This document shows, piece after piece, positions 18,701 to 31,500 of a DNA stretch of 60,992 bases. The DNA lies in the NCBI GenBank assembly GCA_013365325.1, contig JABVXV010000357.1:1-60992 (forward strand). The letters run 5' to 3'. Made by a program: the position numbers and the translations under genes. The notes below the pieces were generated by a model. That model was not told the origin of the DNA, did no database searches, and saw only the letters and a list, made by a program, of their open reading frames with translations. This DNA comes from Dipetalonema caudispina. Lineage: Eukaryota; Nematoda; Chromadorea; Rhabditida; Onchocercidae. Numbering within the stretch: the first letter of the stretch is position 1; every line of letters begins with the position of its first letter.

Positions 18701-20415
18701 CATTGTGTAGTAGATACCACGAGGTACCCAGGATACCATGCGAAAAGTTAGATACTGTTATGTATGATCTATTTGAAAAAGATAATATCAGATGCTGACT
18801 TATTTGTAGATATTCATGTTAGACGATTTCCGATTACGCCTTGTACATATCTCTCAACATCTCGCCTCTCCATGGCAAAAGCCGTTCATTCAGATCTTAA
18901 ATTCTGCCTGGTATGCTTAGAGTTAAATGGTCTAGATTTTTTTTGGAATTAAGAAATTCAAATTATTAGTTATATGGACAGAAATTAGGCTGATAAGAGT
19001 TATTTCCGAAGAGATATAACCACAGAATTACATAAATTGCTTTCGAACCAGTAAAAGACTGCTCGTTGTCATTGTTTAATCATTGGAATGCAGATTCCTG
19101 ACTCCTGACAAAATTGTTTATTTGATACCAGTCACTAACAATACATAATTGATTAGTGCAGGTACGTAGCTTATGTGTTGGATGAATGGAATGAGGTGGA
19201 TATATTTATACGTATTCAAGCGCTGGGAAAGAGAGCCCATTTTCGAGGCGTTTTCGAAGATGTAGCCAATATGTACAGACATTTATGGTGTCAAAGAGCC
19301 GAAGATCTCACATTGGCATTCTATCAGCACATCCGTGCCTCATTAAGTCGTTACCAACGTGAACATTGGTAATTTTTTTTTTTTTTTTCAACCTATAGAT
19401 TATAACTGGCAAAATTCCTGAAGGGGTTTGGTGTTTTAAAACTACTTATTATTACCTAGCTGCTTTGGTGAGTAATGACAATATCATTAAGTAAACATTC
19501 TGATAGTAACAAAACCGTAATCAATAAGTAGTTTTAAAATATGATAAACGCTGAAGGAAATAATTGTATAATGCAGTGCTGCAAATGTAAATGTAATTGT
19601 TGGAAAAACACGTAATTAAGAAATAATCTTTATCCGTGCAAACTTCTAAAAAACATATATCGTAGGTATTCGTGGGAGGCAAGCAAACCGTTCGATCTAA
19701 CCTCATCATTTTGTCCATTCCTGCTAGAAGTGCGTCGATTGCTCGGACATGTTAATAACGCTGTGTCACCTCACTCTGCTACTAAACTTTATGAAATGCT
19801 TAATGAAAAAGTAGCGGAAGTGTTGCTTCAAATGGTTACAACTGTATCACTCAAGTGAATATTCTTGTTTGTTTTTTTGGGCGTTTAAAATTAGATAAAT
19901 TACAGATTTCAGTATGCCGGAAGTGTCTAAATCACAGGTTTCTTCAAACCCTAAAATATCTATTTCAGTGGGTACGGAGCTGCTCAGATACTTTACGATA
20001 TAACGAACAGTCTTATCCCTGTGCTTACCTCTCTGTACAGTCATCATACCAACGCTATTAACATAGAAACTCTCGACGAACCTGTATGTTACTTTGATCT
20101 ATTAGTAAAATATGAAAGAAATAATTAGATTATGGTGATTGCTTTTGAAAATAAGAAAGGAGCGTTCAATTGAGAGATGTCATTGAATTATATTTCCAGA
20201 AATTCATAGAAGTCATATCATGCCTGAAAATACTGTCTCAGTCCACGGGTACAGCAATTCTCTTGTATGAGGAACTGAAACGAACAACGGATGATATGAC
20301 ACCTTCATTACTTGAACCGTTTGATGCAGCAACAATAGAGCGCGAACGAGCCTTAGAACTGTTAAAACATCGTTCAGATTTGCAGTTGGCAAGTGATGAA
20401 GCCGTGAAATTCTAA
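15738..20415 (+). CDS. RINT1: RINT1/Tip20 family vesicle-tethering subunit (NRZ/Dsl1 complex)
   Basis: Fourteen exons in phase: 15738-15773, 16111-16224, 16442-16594, 16772-16963, 17070-17320, 17467-17647, 17791-17944, 18158-18330, 18400-18543, 18810-18910, 19162-19368, 19666-19854, 19969-20083, 20200-20415 (TAA). They give 741 residues; human RINT1 has 792. The N-terminal third is coiled coil; the rest is the all-helical RINT1/TIP20 domain, with a PEWFFTQILNWI segment typical of the family and a DDFRLRLVHI segment later. In animals RINT1 binds ZW10 and NAG to tether Golgi-derived vesicles at the ER, and also has checkpoint roles (family knowledge). Two joints are less certain: intron 2 appears to start with GC (16225), and exon 5 needs the weak acceptor TCTAAGTAG, because the nearer GGATAG site would put TAA in frame. 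It shares a divergent promoter with LETM1. Confidence 0.88.
18621..18654. repeat. Perfect 15-bp inverted repeat in RINT1 intron 9
   Basis: Left arm TTTTAACGGCATTGT (18621-18635), four-base spacer TTCC, right arm ACAATGCCGTTAAAA (18640-18654). It is a perfect palindrome apart from the loop. It lies in the intron between exons ending 18543 and starting 18810. It is too short for a microRNA precursor; its role is unknown. Confidence 0.9.
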
Positions 20416-20520
20416 CTGTGTTTGACATATTTGATTTCAAGTTATTTTGTATTTTCATACTTTAGGAAATAGAAGTTCATTTAGGTTGGTTTTATTTATG
20501 TTGCAATAAGAAGTGACCTT
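20416..20520. other. RINT1 3' flank
   Basis: A 105-nt gap between the RINT1 stop and the convergent stop of the small minus-strand candidate. Their 3'UTRs probably overlap if both genes are real. No canonical AATAAA is visible here. Confidence 0.5.
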
Positions 20521-21623
20521 CTATTGATTTTTTAATGGCTTAAAGATTTCTTTAATCTCAGCGATGAATTCCGGATTTTGGATATCATCACAGTAAGTGC
20601 GATTTGAGTTGTCGGATAAATCTATGATGAAATAGAGAAGAACTGTTCTATTATTCGTTAAATAGAAAAAGACTGTTCTCGACTTTATTCTAAGCAGACA
20701 TATGACTCCAAAATTACTTTCCTTCGCATTTGACTAATAAAGACCGAAAATATGCCATAAGAAACTCGGGGTAGCAATAACAATTAACGAAAGAAATCTA
20801 CCAAACCGAATAACTAAACGGCACTTTAAAAATATGCCTTCAAGTTCCTTACATTCAAAATGTTGAATTTAGTTTTTTTAATACATAAATATTGCAATGA
20901 CTTTCTTCCCCAACTTGTGCTCTTACTTTCGGAGGAGTAGTAATGAAATGAATCACTGATTTCTTAAAATCTGGAAGAATGAAAAACTTGAACGGATGTT
21001 TTCGGTAATATTGTATTTGGCGTGAATTATCCTTCAAAACGAAGTTTGAATGGCTGTGCATTTCTTCATTTCCCGAACCACCTTAAAAGCAAAATTTCTT
21101 ACTGCGACAGGTTCCATCATAGCAGTGCCGTCTTTATTGACGAAGTGTAAAAGATAGTGATCTTGAAGCTATAGGATATGAAATAATGCTGTCAATAGAT
21201 GTTTTTCTTTAAATACCAGCCGAAATTAACATAGAGAACGCTATAATATGTAAGGAATGTGACAGAGGGTGCAAGTGGGTGTAAAATGTAACGGAAGAAA
21301 AGTTCAACAAAGCAGCACATGACATTTTCAAACTTACCACGACAGATCAACAGCAGTTTTGTGGAAGTTTTAATATAAGAAAACTGAATAATTTGGAAAG
21401 TGGCTAGCCCTTTTATTTGAATCATAGATGGACATTCAAGAACGATAGTTTTACAGAGTATTATCCTGCATGCTTCACGCAGTCCACACGACTCAACTAT
21501 CATTTCCAGTCATAACTCATTGATTTCGTAGTGAGGTATGGTGTTAATGGAGCATTATTGTGTGCATGGGAAGTTAATGTTACTCACCGGCGAACCTGCT
21601 ACTATTAAGTGCGGAATAAAGAA
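20521..21623 (-). CDS. Unrecognised small multi-exon gene (partial model)
   Basis: I do not recognise this protein. On the minus strand, five phase-compatible pieces with good splice signals are 21623-21588 (FFIPHLIVAGSP), 21168-21103 (DHYLLHFVNKDGTAMMEPVA), 20986-20927 (DFKKSVIHFITTPPK), a 16-nt exon 20733-20718 (SNAKE), and 20621-20521, ending DIQNPEFIAEIKEIFKPLKN then Q and TAG. Together they give about 92 residues with a charged amphipathic C-terminus. The 5' end is unresolved: possible first exons lie at about 21830-21870 or 21715. The third piece is alternatively open back to 21081. It lies downstream of KLE-2 on the same strand, with roughly 300-500 nt between them, so a nematode operon is possible. 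Codon composition is more GC-rich than the flanks. Treat the structure as provisional. Confidence 0.4.
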
Positions 21624-22150
21624 CTGAAAACAACAAAATCGATTCCTTGCTTGCCACCGCAATGACTGCTGTAATTTTGCTATGTTTCAAATGACTTACA
21701 ACAAAGACCACAAATCATTATGAAGTTCCTGACATGACACGATAAATATTCAGAAAGTATATATAAAATAGCAATAGAAATATGAAGAAATGGGTGAATT
21801 GAAATATTTTTTAAATAATGATAGTACTTGTACTAATACAGTCGAAGACGTAAAGTAGTGAAGCTTTCGCATTATTTTAAGAAAAAGATTTCTAGTTCGT
21901 ACATTTGAGAAATCTCCATTTATTCCTCTGCCTCTTTAAATGATTGAATACCTAGTGTTTGGAATACTTAGCAACGATAGACTACCGAAGAAGTGGGAAG
22001 AATGGAATTCTTTTTTTTAGAAAGAGATTCCTTTTTATAATTTGTATTTTTTCTTTTTGAGGTTTAAGACATTTTAAAAACATAAAAAAATGATATGCAT
22101 ATATTGAAAGCTTTTTGAATGCGAATTTTCATGAAGAATTTACCCAGTGC
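21624..22150. other. Gap between KLE-2 and the small minus-strand candidate
   Basis: It probably contains the KLE-2 3'UTR and the missing 5' end of the downstream candidate. A short minus-strand frame beginning at about 21872 (MRKLHYFTSST) with a GTATTA donor would be in phase with the exon at 21623, but support is weak. Confidence 0.4.
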
Positions 22151-25100
22151 TTAGGTGGAGAGGAGATGAAATTCTGAAAATTGTTGATGATGACGTTCTT
22201 TCTTGAGCAATTTTAGCACTAAACCTCTTCCATCTTTTATATGTTCAGTATCGCAGCCAAAATCCATCTCAATATTTCCAGTATTTGCAAGCATTAATGA
22301 TGCTAAATAGTAACGGCTGACATCATACCGTGTACTTACATTTTCCATCAGCTGAAACAAGAAAGTTGATTAGAAGAACGGAAAATATTTCAAATTAATG
22401 AAATGTGGTTCAGATAAAGAGTATTTGGTTGTAAATTCTATTAGAGGACTCTATTCTAGATAGATTTACTCGTTATTGCTGAGAATTTTCAAATCATTTC
22501 ATTGAAAACTATAAATAGGGATTACGATTGTCCATTTCTTCCTTTCTCTGAATTTCCCAACTATCAAATTCCGCAATTCGTAAGGGGAAAAACATGAGAT
22601 ACCAGATTAATACAAGTTTTCTCTTCCAACAATGGTTGAATTTTTTCTTTCCAATGACAGTCTCAATCTTGGTCTTTTTATGAGCTTCTATTTATTAATG
22701 TCTTCACATTAAATACATGTTAATATCTACTGTATCTCTTCATCTTTAACACCATTTCAAGATACTAAAATCAACCATTAACAACCTCAGCGAAACTCTT
22801 CGTCTGTCCAATGCTTTCATATTGCTCTAAGAGCTCGGTACCATACTGATGAATGTTAAATTCTGGACGTGTTTCTTCTTCTTCCAATAATGGCTGAACT
22901 TTCTCCTCCCATTGTAGCACGCGCTTGCATAATTTCGATGTAGTTTCTTCCGCTGATGACCAATATCTATATCGTATATCACTTTAGCATGCTATCGCAC
23001 TCAAGAAAAACATACAGAAACGCAGTGTTACAGATTCTAATAGGATCTACAGCTCTACGTTTATATCCCTTAATAGAGGTATAAAAGAAATATCCTAATG
23101 AACGAGAATCAAAATAGCAGAATACTAAAACACAAGGTGAAGGGATTACCAACAACAAATTATAACAATCTTCAATTTCTTCGGACAGTTTACAGTAGTC
23201 TGATTAGTCTGGTAAAACGATGAATGAAAGTATGTTTACCTCGTATTGTTAAACGGACTCCTCCTTACGCATTTATAATATGATCGCATTGAAAAAAAAA
23301 AAAAAAAAAAATGCAATAAAAAGTATCAGGAAGCTGTAAGTTTGTTGTTAACAAAAATACATTTATTAATTTGTTTCAAAAAAGAAAGAGAAAAAAAGAA
23401 CAATCCTCACTTTTGTAAATGAACCTTCAGTAAGTCCTGATATGTCATCTGTTCTGTGGGTTTCAAAAGAAGATCCGGATCGTCAAAGTTCATATACATC
23501 GAAGAAACATGAACTCTATCTTCCAAGTCATCGTCAGGCATATTAGCAAAAGTCAGATTACCGTCACCTGAATTAGAAAGCTTAAGAAAACGCAAAAGAT
23601 TATTTGCAGTGCTATTTTTGAGAGAAGTGGAAAGTCCTTACCAGCAATATCATGAGCATCCTCGATTTCGTCGTCAGAATAACCAATGTTAGCGGCATCA
23701 TATTCATCTGCCTCCATTTCACTCTCATCTGACTGAATATCATCTACAAAAATAAGTTCTAAAAAGAAATCAACATCATAGTTACTTATTTCTCAATAAA
23801 GGACAAAAAACGTTATGTAAATTGATGAAATTGCGTAGTCACGTCTAACCTGATTGTTGATATAACCGGACATGTTGTAAAGCACGCTCCTTAATTGCAT
23901 TCATCCGATGCCTTTCTAGACTTCTGATAAGCCTAAAAAACAAAAGCAACTGGCTCAACTCGAACGCCATAGACAACTATGAATAAGAAGTACAAAAACT
24001 CACTCACTTTCCAAAAATAATTGAAAAGTCATCATCCAAGACGTGCATAGTTCCTTTTGGTAAGGAATGATAAACATGCCGTTGAAGAAAATCACTGAGA
24101 GTAGAAATGGTTTTCAACCCTAATTTTTCTCTCTTTTTTAATCGGCGCTTTTCGACTTGTTCCGGTACAAAAGAAGGTTTGCATGCCTGAAAAATAATTT
24201 ATCTTCTACAAAACAAAGGAAAATGAACAACATCATTTGAACGCTGCTGAAATCACCATATACCTTTACATGGATTCCGAAAAAAAAGTAAATCGAACAG
24301 CATGTGAATAACAATTGAGAAAATTTCTCAGGACTATACCGTATCTTACGCAAATACGAAAATATGTTGTAAAAATTCAGAAAATTTTTTCCCTTTTGAA
24401 AAAAGCAAAGGATTTAGTAGATAACACATTAACATTATCCAATACAAAAGAAGGTTTGCAAGCTTGAATCGACAGCATTTAGAAAATAATCAGAAAAATG
24501 TACCCGATAAGGTGCATGCTTGCATTTCTGTAGTCGAAACAGATCCATAACAGGCTCATCTTCATCAGCCTCGTTGAATGCTTCTTCATCAGCCTGTAAT
24601 TTAAATCAAAATTTGAATTTTTAAACGATATTACCACACCACACCCAAATTTACACCATGGCTTCTTAATAGTTCGATTTATGGAAAGCATGAAAAAAAA
24701 GAATTGTTTTTCAGTTATTTAATCGTTAGATTTATTCATCAAGAAAAGGACAAACCGGATGATAAGCATCGTTCCTATCGTCCCCAACATCATCAAATGC
24801 CGGTCCATCAAATCCCAAATCGCCAGTTTCATCGTTTTCTCCCTGTACACAATTCATGCTCGCACCACCCCTCATCATGTCTACACCAACAGCAATATCA
24901 CTAACAAGCTCTACGTGACTCGTATCACGGCGTGTTATCGTATTCAGATTGGTACCAGATGTCACACGACGAACTTTCTCCACTTCACTAGTAGAGCAAC
25001 GAATGTGTTCATTACCAGCTATATCTACAACAGGTACTAATTGGTGCATTTCCGCATTTTTTCGATACTTACATACATACATCAAAAGGAGATGAAATTA

Positions 25101-27342
25101 TTGCTAAAGTGATAGTTTGTTGAGCCCCATTACGGAAGAAAGCCGAGATCGTCAGGAACTTCGGAAATACCAGAAAATCCGGAAGTAAAGTTAAGGCAAG
25201 GCTAATATCACCCTCTTGAATTTAAAGTTCCTAGGATGGAAGCGTTGAATTCAAATGAGTTCAGTCATAAATCCTTTATCGTTTAAGCAGAACTAACTCC
25301 AACTGCTGTATCCTTGTATAAATACCACTAGATTGTAATTCAACCACGATTGCTGTTGAATTAAAGATAGCTACTTCAATCACTGCAACACTACTGGAGA
25401 AAACTACCTAATTGTCCTTCATTCTGTCGCATCAGTACATCACCGTAGCCGGAATTGCCACAACCTTGTTCTTGCGTCACAAAATCATTCAAGAGATTTG
25501 CATTGGCCAAGTCGAGTAGGAGAGCACCCTGGAAAGAGTACTCGTCAGAAATAAACACAAGACACAATCAAGTGAAAAAAGTTTAATTGCTCCAAATTCT
25601 TTAAACCAAATGGTATTCAAATTATCCGAAATACGGGAAGGAAATGACAAAAGGGTAGATGATTCAATTTACGAATACATAAAATTGAATGGATGGAGCA
25701 GGCACAGGATGCAAATCAACGAAAATATTTTAATAATAGAAAGATACCGAACTGGAAATGCAGTTGTTTAAAGCAATGGAAAATTTTTAGTGAATGAATG
25801 TTGACACCTCATTCCATCCTTTATTGTTTCCACATCCCGGTAAAATAGTTAACATTTATAGTTTATTTAAGAAAGCAAAACTAACGCTCTTATGAATGAA
25901 ACCAGTATTGATGATAAAGTCATCTCTTTTTCCGATCAATTCCTTAAGGTTTCGAGATGAGTACAGCGGTACGTTGGTTTTCTCGAAATCAGCAAGTGGC
26001 ATCAATGAAATCGGTATCTGAAAATTCGTAGAATTTGGTATAAGACATTGTACTCTTCAGTGGTACCATCAAATTATTCTACGAAACATTGAACCACTGA
26101 AATCTAAGCAGAGGACAGTGTTTGACATCCAACGAAGGATATTTCATCTATTATACATGAGTAGTGTTATTCATTGCACTAGTACTTCAACCATTTCTTA
26201 TGACAGCAAAACGAACCTGTGCAAGTAAGGGAGGAGGTTTCGTCTCACTCTTCAACATTAGTGTCTTCCAATCGACAGTTCGAAGATTTGTGAATTGAAT
26301 AAGCTCGCAAGGGTCATCCGGTTCTTGGGTAATTTCATCGACGTCATCTTCGACGTGTTCCATATTATCTGCAATATAGCAGCCATTCCATAATCAAATC
26401 TTTTGGGTAATAGTGTTATTTACGATATCATCATTATCATAATCACCTTAAATGCAATCATACATCGTATATATCCAAAGGTCATCTATCTTCAAATACT
26501 CTTGCCCCTTTAACCAAAACCCGACTTTCTTCCTGAACATCATTCGTTATTTATTCAGTTATTGCCTTTACGAGTAACGACTGATTCTTACTTAATTTTG
26601 AGTTTTTCATCATCTAATTTTGAGTTTTTCATCTCGAATTTATCAATAAAGCTGGTAATCCCGCCTTATACTAATATACAATGTTTCCATACAGTGCACT
26701 CTGTCAAAAGCTAAATATGCACTTTCATCCATGTGATAAGAGCAAATGATAAGCTAGTAACAAAGATGAGTGAAAAACGAAGTGACTAAAATTAATCAAT
26801 CTCACCATTTGAATTTCCTTTCCGGGATGTCTTCTTATCACGAAGTTGCTCATAGAAATCCCGTGCAAGTCCATGAACATACTCAACCTTCTTACCATAT
26901 ACCATTGTTGAACCTTGAATAAGTATTGCTGCTTCTGCAAAATTAAATTTGTCCTCCCCATGAATTTCCTCATCTTCTGCTCCTGTCTGATCGCTTAGCT
27001 CTCGTATCCTGAATATGTAAATATCATAGTGATACAAATCATCAGGTTGATAAGAATTTATAACAATAACATTTAACTCATGCATTCTACGATATATTAT
27101 ATTAAATGATCATTAACAACAATAATGATCATAATTCCAATTATCTTTTTTATTCATTATAACTGGTAAAGCTCATATTTCTTAGAATTATACCTATAGG
27201 TAACAATGAATAAAAAAATACCTTACTTTTCAACAAATTCTTCCAATAGATGACTAATATCGATATCCCAATTTTTTTGCAAGTCTCTTACAGGTTGTAA
27301 TAGAAAAGCATATCGTGTACTTAATTCATCATCTTCAACCAT
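22151..27342 (-). CDS. kle-2: Condensin II kleisin subunit NCAPH2 (KLE-2)
   Basis: Thirteen minus-strand exons in phase: 27342-27227, 27008-26806, 26368-26217, 26017-25886, 25528-25408, 25024-24756, 24593-24504, 24186-24008, 23932-23850, 23758-23642, 23567-23411, 22966-22786, 22351-22151 (TAA), about 666 residues; human NCAPH2 has 605. The N-terminus (RYAFLLQPVRDLQKNWDIDI) and the block FNFAEAAILIQGSTMVYGKK are the H2 N-terminal domain that contacts the SMC2 neck. Exon 4 (IPISLMPLADFEK) matches the central IPLLPMAL motif. Exons 11-13 hold the winged-helix C-terminus (WEEKVQPLLEEEE, FNIHQYG) that binds SMC4. It bridges SMC2/SMC4 and recruits HEAT subunits for mitotic chromosome condensation (family knowledge). 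Exon 6 could also start at 25036, adding four codons. An orphan TTCTTTATAG acceptor at 27352-27351 suggests trans-splicing just upstream of the ATG. Confidence 0.93.
24438..24467 (-). repeat. Decayed duplicate of KLE-2 exon 8 start
   Basis: This 30-bp stretch in KLE-2 intron 7 is 26/30 identical to 24161-24190, which spans the acceptor and first codons of exon 8 (CKPSFV). It lies between exons 7 and 8. The copy keeps an AG at the boundary (AAG instead of CAG) but is followed by AT-rich, non-coding sequence. Confidence 0.75.
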
Positions 27343-28569
27343 CTTTCATACTATAAAGAAGTAGATTCATTACATTCATTGGTAAATCATTCAATTTACC
27401 TATACTTTATAGCAATTAAATATTCTCAAAAAAAAAAAAAAGTATAATTTACTTGTAGAGCTAAACAATCGAGAAATTTCAAATGATCATCTCCCGCGTA
27501 CGTGAAATTACGTAGGCCGCGAAATGCCGAGTAAACTAAAGTTGGAGGAGAGAGGCGGAGAGGGATGGTCACGTTTTGGAAGTTTTATTTTTTACGTGGA
27601 AATCGATAATTTCCGATCAAGTTCCAGTTACTAAGTAAGAGTAAGTTCAGTGGACTTATGTCTAAGTAAACTTTTTTTGTAGACAGAAATTATGGTAAGA
27701 ACGAGAGTTGCGATGTGAGAAGTTTGATTTCGAGAAGTAATGTATTTCCGTGTTCCACGTAAGTTTTTTACGTGAAATGTTAATCTTATCTAGTCAGTTT
27801 TGCTTAAGTTCAGTTAGATTACAAGTAATTATACTTTAGTTAATGTAAAATTTCAGCTTAAAATCCTCAAAAAATATATGTGATATATTTTGTTAATTAT
27901 CATTTTATCATTTCACAATCCTTAACATCTATAGCTTTCCTTTTGTTGTTACAAAATTCTTTTCTTCTGATTCTTAAATAGACTATGTCTTACGTAGCGA
28001 TATTATGTCGTGTTTGCTCATATCACAATGGAAGAGGTTAAAAGTCAAGATTTGCTGGATACTGTTATACTTAATTTATATTATTATATTCTTAGCTGAG
28101 CAAATTTCTGTTATATGTTTTGATGAAATTTTTGGAAATGAAAATTGATAGTGGAAATGAAATTCCTTACTTTTGCATTATAATCTTCATGTTTTCATCA
28201 TATCTTTCACGTTTACAGCATGATTTTTACGTTCATCTCCCTTTTAATCATATGCATTTGCTTCTTTAAACTCATTCATCCCTTTCTTTTTTCATTCTTA
28301 TTGTCTGTTTAGTTTTATATAGTATTGAATAAGCAGTTAAATAAGGTATAAATAGGATAAACTAATTATCTAAATCTTTTCTTTAAATTTTAAATCTTAC
28401 TTAAGACATTTATATATTTTCACTTGTAATATGCAGTAGGAAGCGGAAGATTAATTTAGATGATATGGTGATGACGTGGTACTGCGGCTTTAGCATTTGT
28501 AGTGTGGTACCAAGATGCATTGTAATATTTACTGTGTGATTGTGGAATCCACAAAAGATTAAAGCATTT
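27343..28569. promoter_or_regulatory. Divergent promoter region between KLE-2 and WRAP53 with ACGT motifs
   Basis: A 1.2-kb gap between outward-reading starts. CpG is otherwise scarce here, yet the interval 27480-28000 holds GCGTACGTGAAATTACGTAG (about 27497), TTTTTTACGTGG (about 27588), CCACGTAAG and TTTTTTACGTGAAATG (about 27756-27780), and TTACGTAG (about 27990). A GA-rich patch (GGAGGAGAGAGGCGGAGAGG, near 27542) lies among them. I see no exon. Confidence 0.6.
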
Positions 28570-31500
28570 ATGAGTTCAATTTTTAGAGAACTACCAGTAA
28601 TGTATTATGGAAATGAAGATGAATCGGTGAAAGATGTGGTCAAGGAAGTTGTCGATTTGCTCTGTACTGTAGTAAATAGCGAATCTTTGGAGAGTGATAC
28701 CGTGGTAACAACGAATGAATATGAGGATGCTAAGGTTAGAGACAGATTTTGTTGGAATAATAAGATCTGTTGGTGAGTGCATAAGATACTTCTATCCGTA
28801 ATTTCAGTTCTGTTATTTTCATTGCGATTGGTTTGCTCCTAAGCTTGTTAATCCATATATTTGCGTACATTTCGTAATATAGTGGCTGTATATGGTTATA
28901 TTAAGATTGCATAACAAAATCCAGCATTTTTGAGATATTCTTTGAGTAATTATGTTTTAATGTTGTAACCGAACCTCTGTACAGAAGCTGAAAATTTTTG
29001 TGATTAATTTTATGCATCGCTTGAACATATAGATATTTTGACGTGATGCTCGTGAATAGTTACGCTAAGCATATGTCTTTATTTCGGTTTTTCAGAAATA
29101 AAAAGGTAGATAGTAGAATTTCTTCAAGGTAGAAGTAGGTAAAGGTATAATTGGAACAGTTGTAATTAATGTTGTTACTGGAATATTTATTTCCAGGAAT
29201 CCACTTGTTCCAGTGGCAAGAGTTTTGCCATAGAATCATCTGTGAGTGAGGAGGATGATGACAGCTGGACAACGAGACATTATCGTATGGGTATTGCTGC
29301 TTTCCTTAAACAGGTTTGTCTAAAATTGTCATTGCTCTGTATTTGTCGTGTTTTTATTGCCTGATTTTAAAAGTACTCTTCTGGAGATCTTTCAATATTT
29401 TTTTAGGATTCTCGATTGGAAAGTGTGTCTTCCAGAAAAAGGAGTGTAGATGTACTCTCAGAAAAGGGGAGTAATAATATTTCTTCAAGTAATATTACGG
29501 TAAGAATTACAGTGTTCAGAAAAACTGCTATAATTGATGCTTAACTCATTTAAATCTTTTTTTTATGAAGACAGCCTTTCATTGTTCCATATCATTTGCG
29601 AAATCCCGTAATCAATATCTATCCGGTAATTCAGTGCATTTCCAATTGGACGGATGGATTTTGTGGAAGCATCTCCCAATAGCTATTATCAAACCTTAAG
29701 TTACCACTTTTGGGACTCAAAAGGAACACAGCAAATGAAGCAAAATTTTGCAGAGTCGGAAGATTGATATTGATCAAGAAATACCAAGGAAGCTTGCTCG
29801 ACCGCAGTACTCAAATTTCAAAGAGGTATTTAGGGAAAGAGAACTTTTCGTAACGAAGTCTGTTAATTATGGTTTCAACATGTCGCATTCCTTCAACAAC
29901 TACATAAAAAGCTGCAAATGGAGCGGTTCGGGTAGTTATTTAGCCACGACTAGTCAAGATAGGATAGCTCGGATATTCCACTTTGATCCTGAAAATCTCA
30001 AGGTTAATTTCCACTTACTTGTTGCTGCAATATTCTCTTTACTTTGTATCTGAATGCATTTGCTGTTATGTATATGTATACTTTACACTCTATCCTGAGC
30101 GATATTTTAAGTATTTGTGCTATCTTTAGGCTAGGAATACTTTTCAGAAAAACTTTGCACGAGACATGAAAGGCATTCCTTTATATTCTAAACTTTTCTG
30201 AAACTTTTTTTTTTTCAAGGTGAAACTGAAATCTTCGATGAGTATGGGTGATTTGATCTATGATTCATGCTGGCATCCGATCAATGATTGGTTAGTAACA
30301 AGTAGTAAGGACCATCCCATTCACGTATGGGATTCAGATGGACAGTGGTTGGCAACATTTCGTGGCATTAACAGCCTAGTAAGTTTTTAGTTTCGGTAGT
30401 ATTATGGGTTAATGATATTCAGGGAAACAGTGAATACAGGGAAATAAACACAGAAGTGTTTAGCGTTTTAAATTTCTAATCCACACTAGAAAGTATTCAC
30501 GTCCTTTCCCTTCATTGATCACCTGACCGATTCTGCTTTAAGAGATTTCACACAAGTAGCCAATTAAAGTCTGTTGGTACTGAGAAATTGCAGGATGAAT
30601 TGGATAATGCTCATTCGTTGTGTTTTACTTCCGACGGTTCTTATTTATATGCTGGTTACAAAAGTAGCATTAGGAAGTTCGACATGAATCGTCCTGGACA
30701 TCAAGTTTCCGAACTGACTACATGGAGTAAGTTGGTTACTCTCATCTTAGATCTTATTGCCAAAAGCAATTGAAGATTTCCCAGTTGCTGCTTTTGCCTT
30801 TTGAACTGTCCATTTCTTATTCACTTTCACATTGTTGCAGATAAAGAGTCGAAGGGACAGAAGGGTATTATTTCCTCTATTGCTGTCAGCCCCATACTAC
30901 CAACGAATTATGCTGCTGGGTCATATGGCAAAACAGGTAAGCCTTTTGATTCGTACAAACGAACGTTTTCTTTTTTTTTTTCTAGTGAAACAAGTATTGT
31001 AGTGTTTGTTGCTTAACCAGATAAATATAGTGATGACGGTGAGTTGGAATTTTTAAAATAACTGCCAACAATATGAGCACTTTTCAGTTGGCTTTTATTC
31101 GGACTATTCACCGAGTGTAGAATGCATGTTCGAATGTCCACTAGCAGTAACCTTACTTCGCTACACTCCCGATGGCAACTTTTTGCTGACAGCGGGAAGA
31201 AAGGTATTCGTTACCACTCATAATTCGCGACTTATGAAATAGGAGATGGGGTACTTTCAGTTCATACATCGACGGAAGAAATGCAATTTGTATAATTCCT
31301 TTAAATGTATCGTTCCCCATATCTTTGAGCACTATATGATTTCCGAATGTTTGCAGGATGACGATATTATATGCTGGGACTTACGACATCCTGGAAAAAT
31401 ATATAGCTTATATAGTCGACCTTCGACGACCAGTCAGCGTATCTACTTCGACATAGACAGGTTCTTGTTAATAGTTGGTGATTTAACCTTAAAAGGATAG

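Noticed and set aside
21082..21102. 21-nt GTAAGA...TTAAG segment as an intron
   Set aside because: Far too short for a spliceosomal intron, although both ends look like splice sites.
21192..21503. 103-codon minus-strand frame (MIVESCGLREACR)
   Set aside because: Its GTAAGT donor has a phase incompatible with the next clear exon at 21168, and the frame overlaps the intron of the better five-exon chain.
24704..25085. Plus-strand frames antisense to KLE-2 exon 6
   Set aside because: Shadows of the real minus-strand exon 25024-24756.
29571..29700. Possible extra WRAP53 exon between exons 3 and 4
   Set aside because: The frame compatible with exon 3 ends in TAA without a usable phase-0 donor; joining 29499 directly to 29754 keeps the frame.
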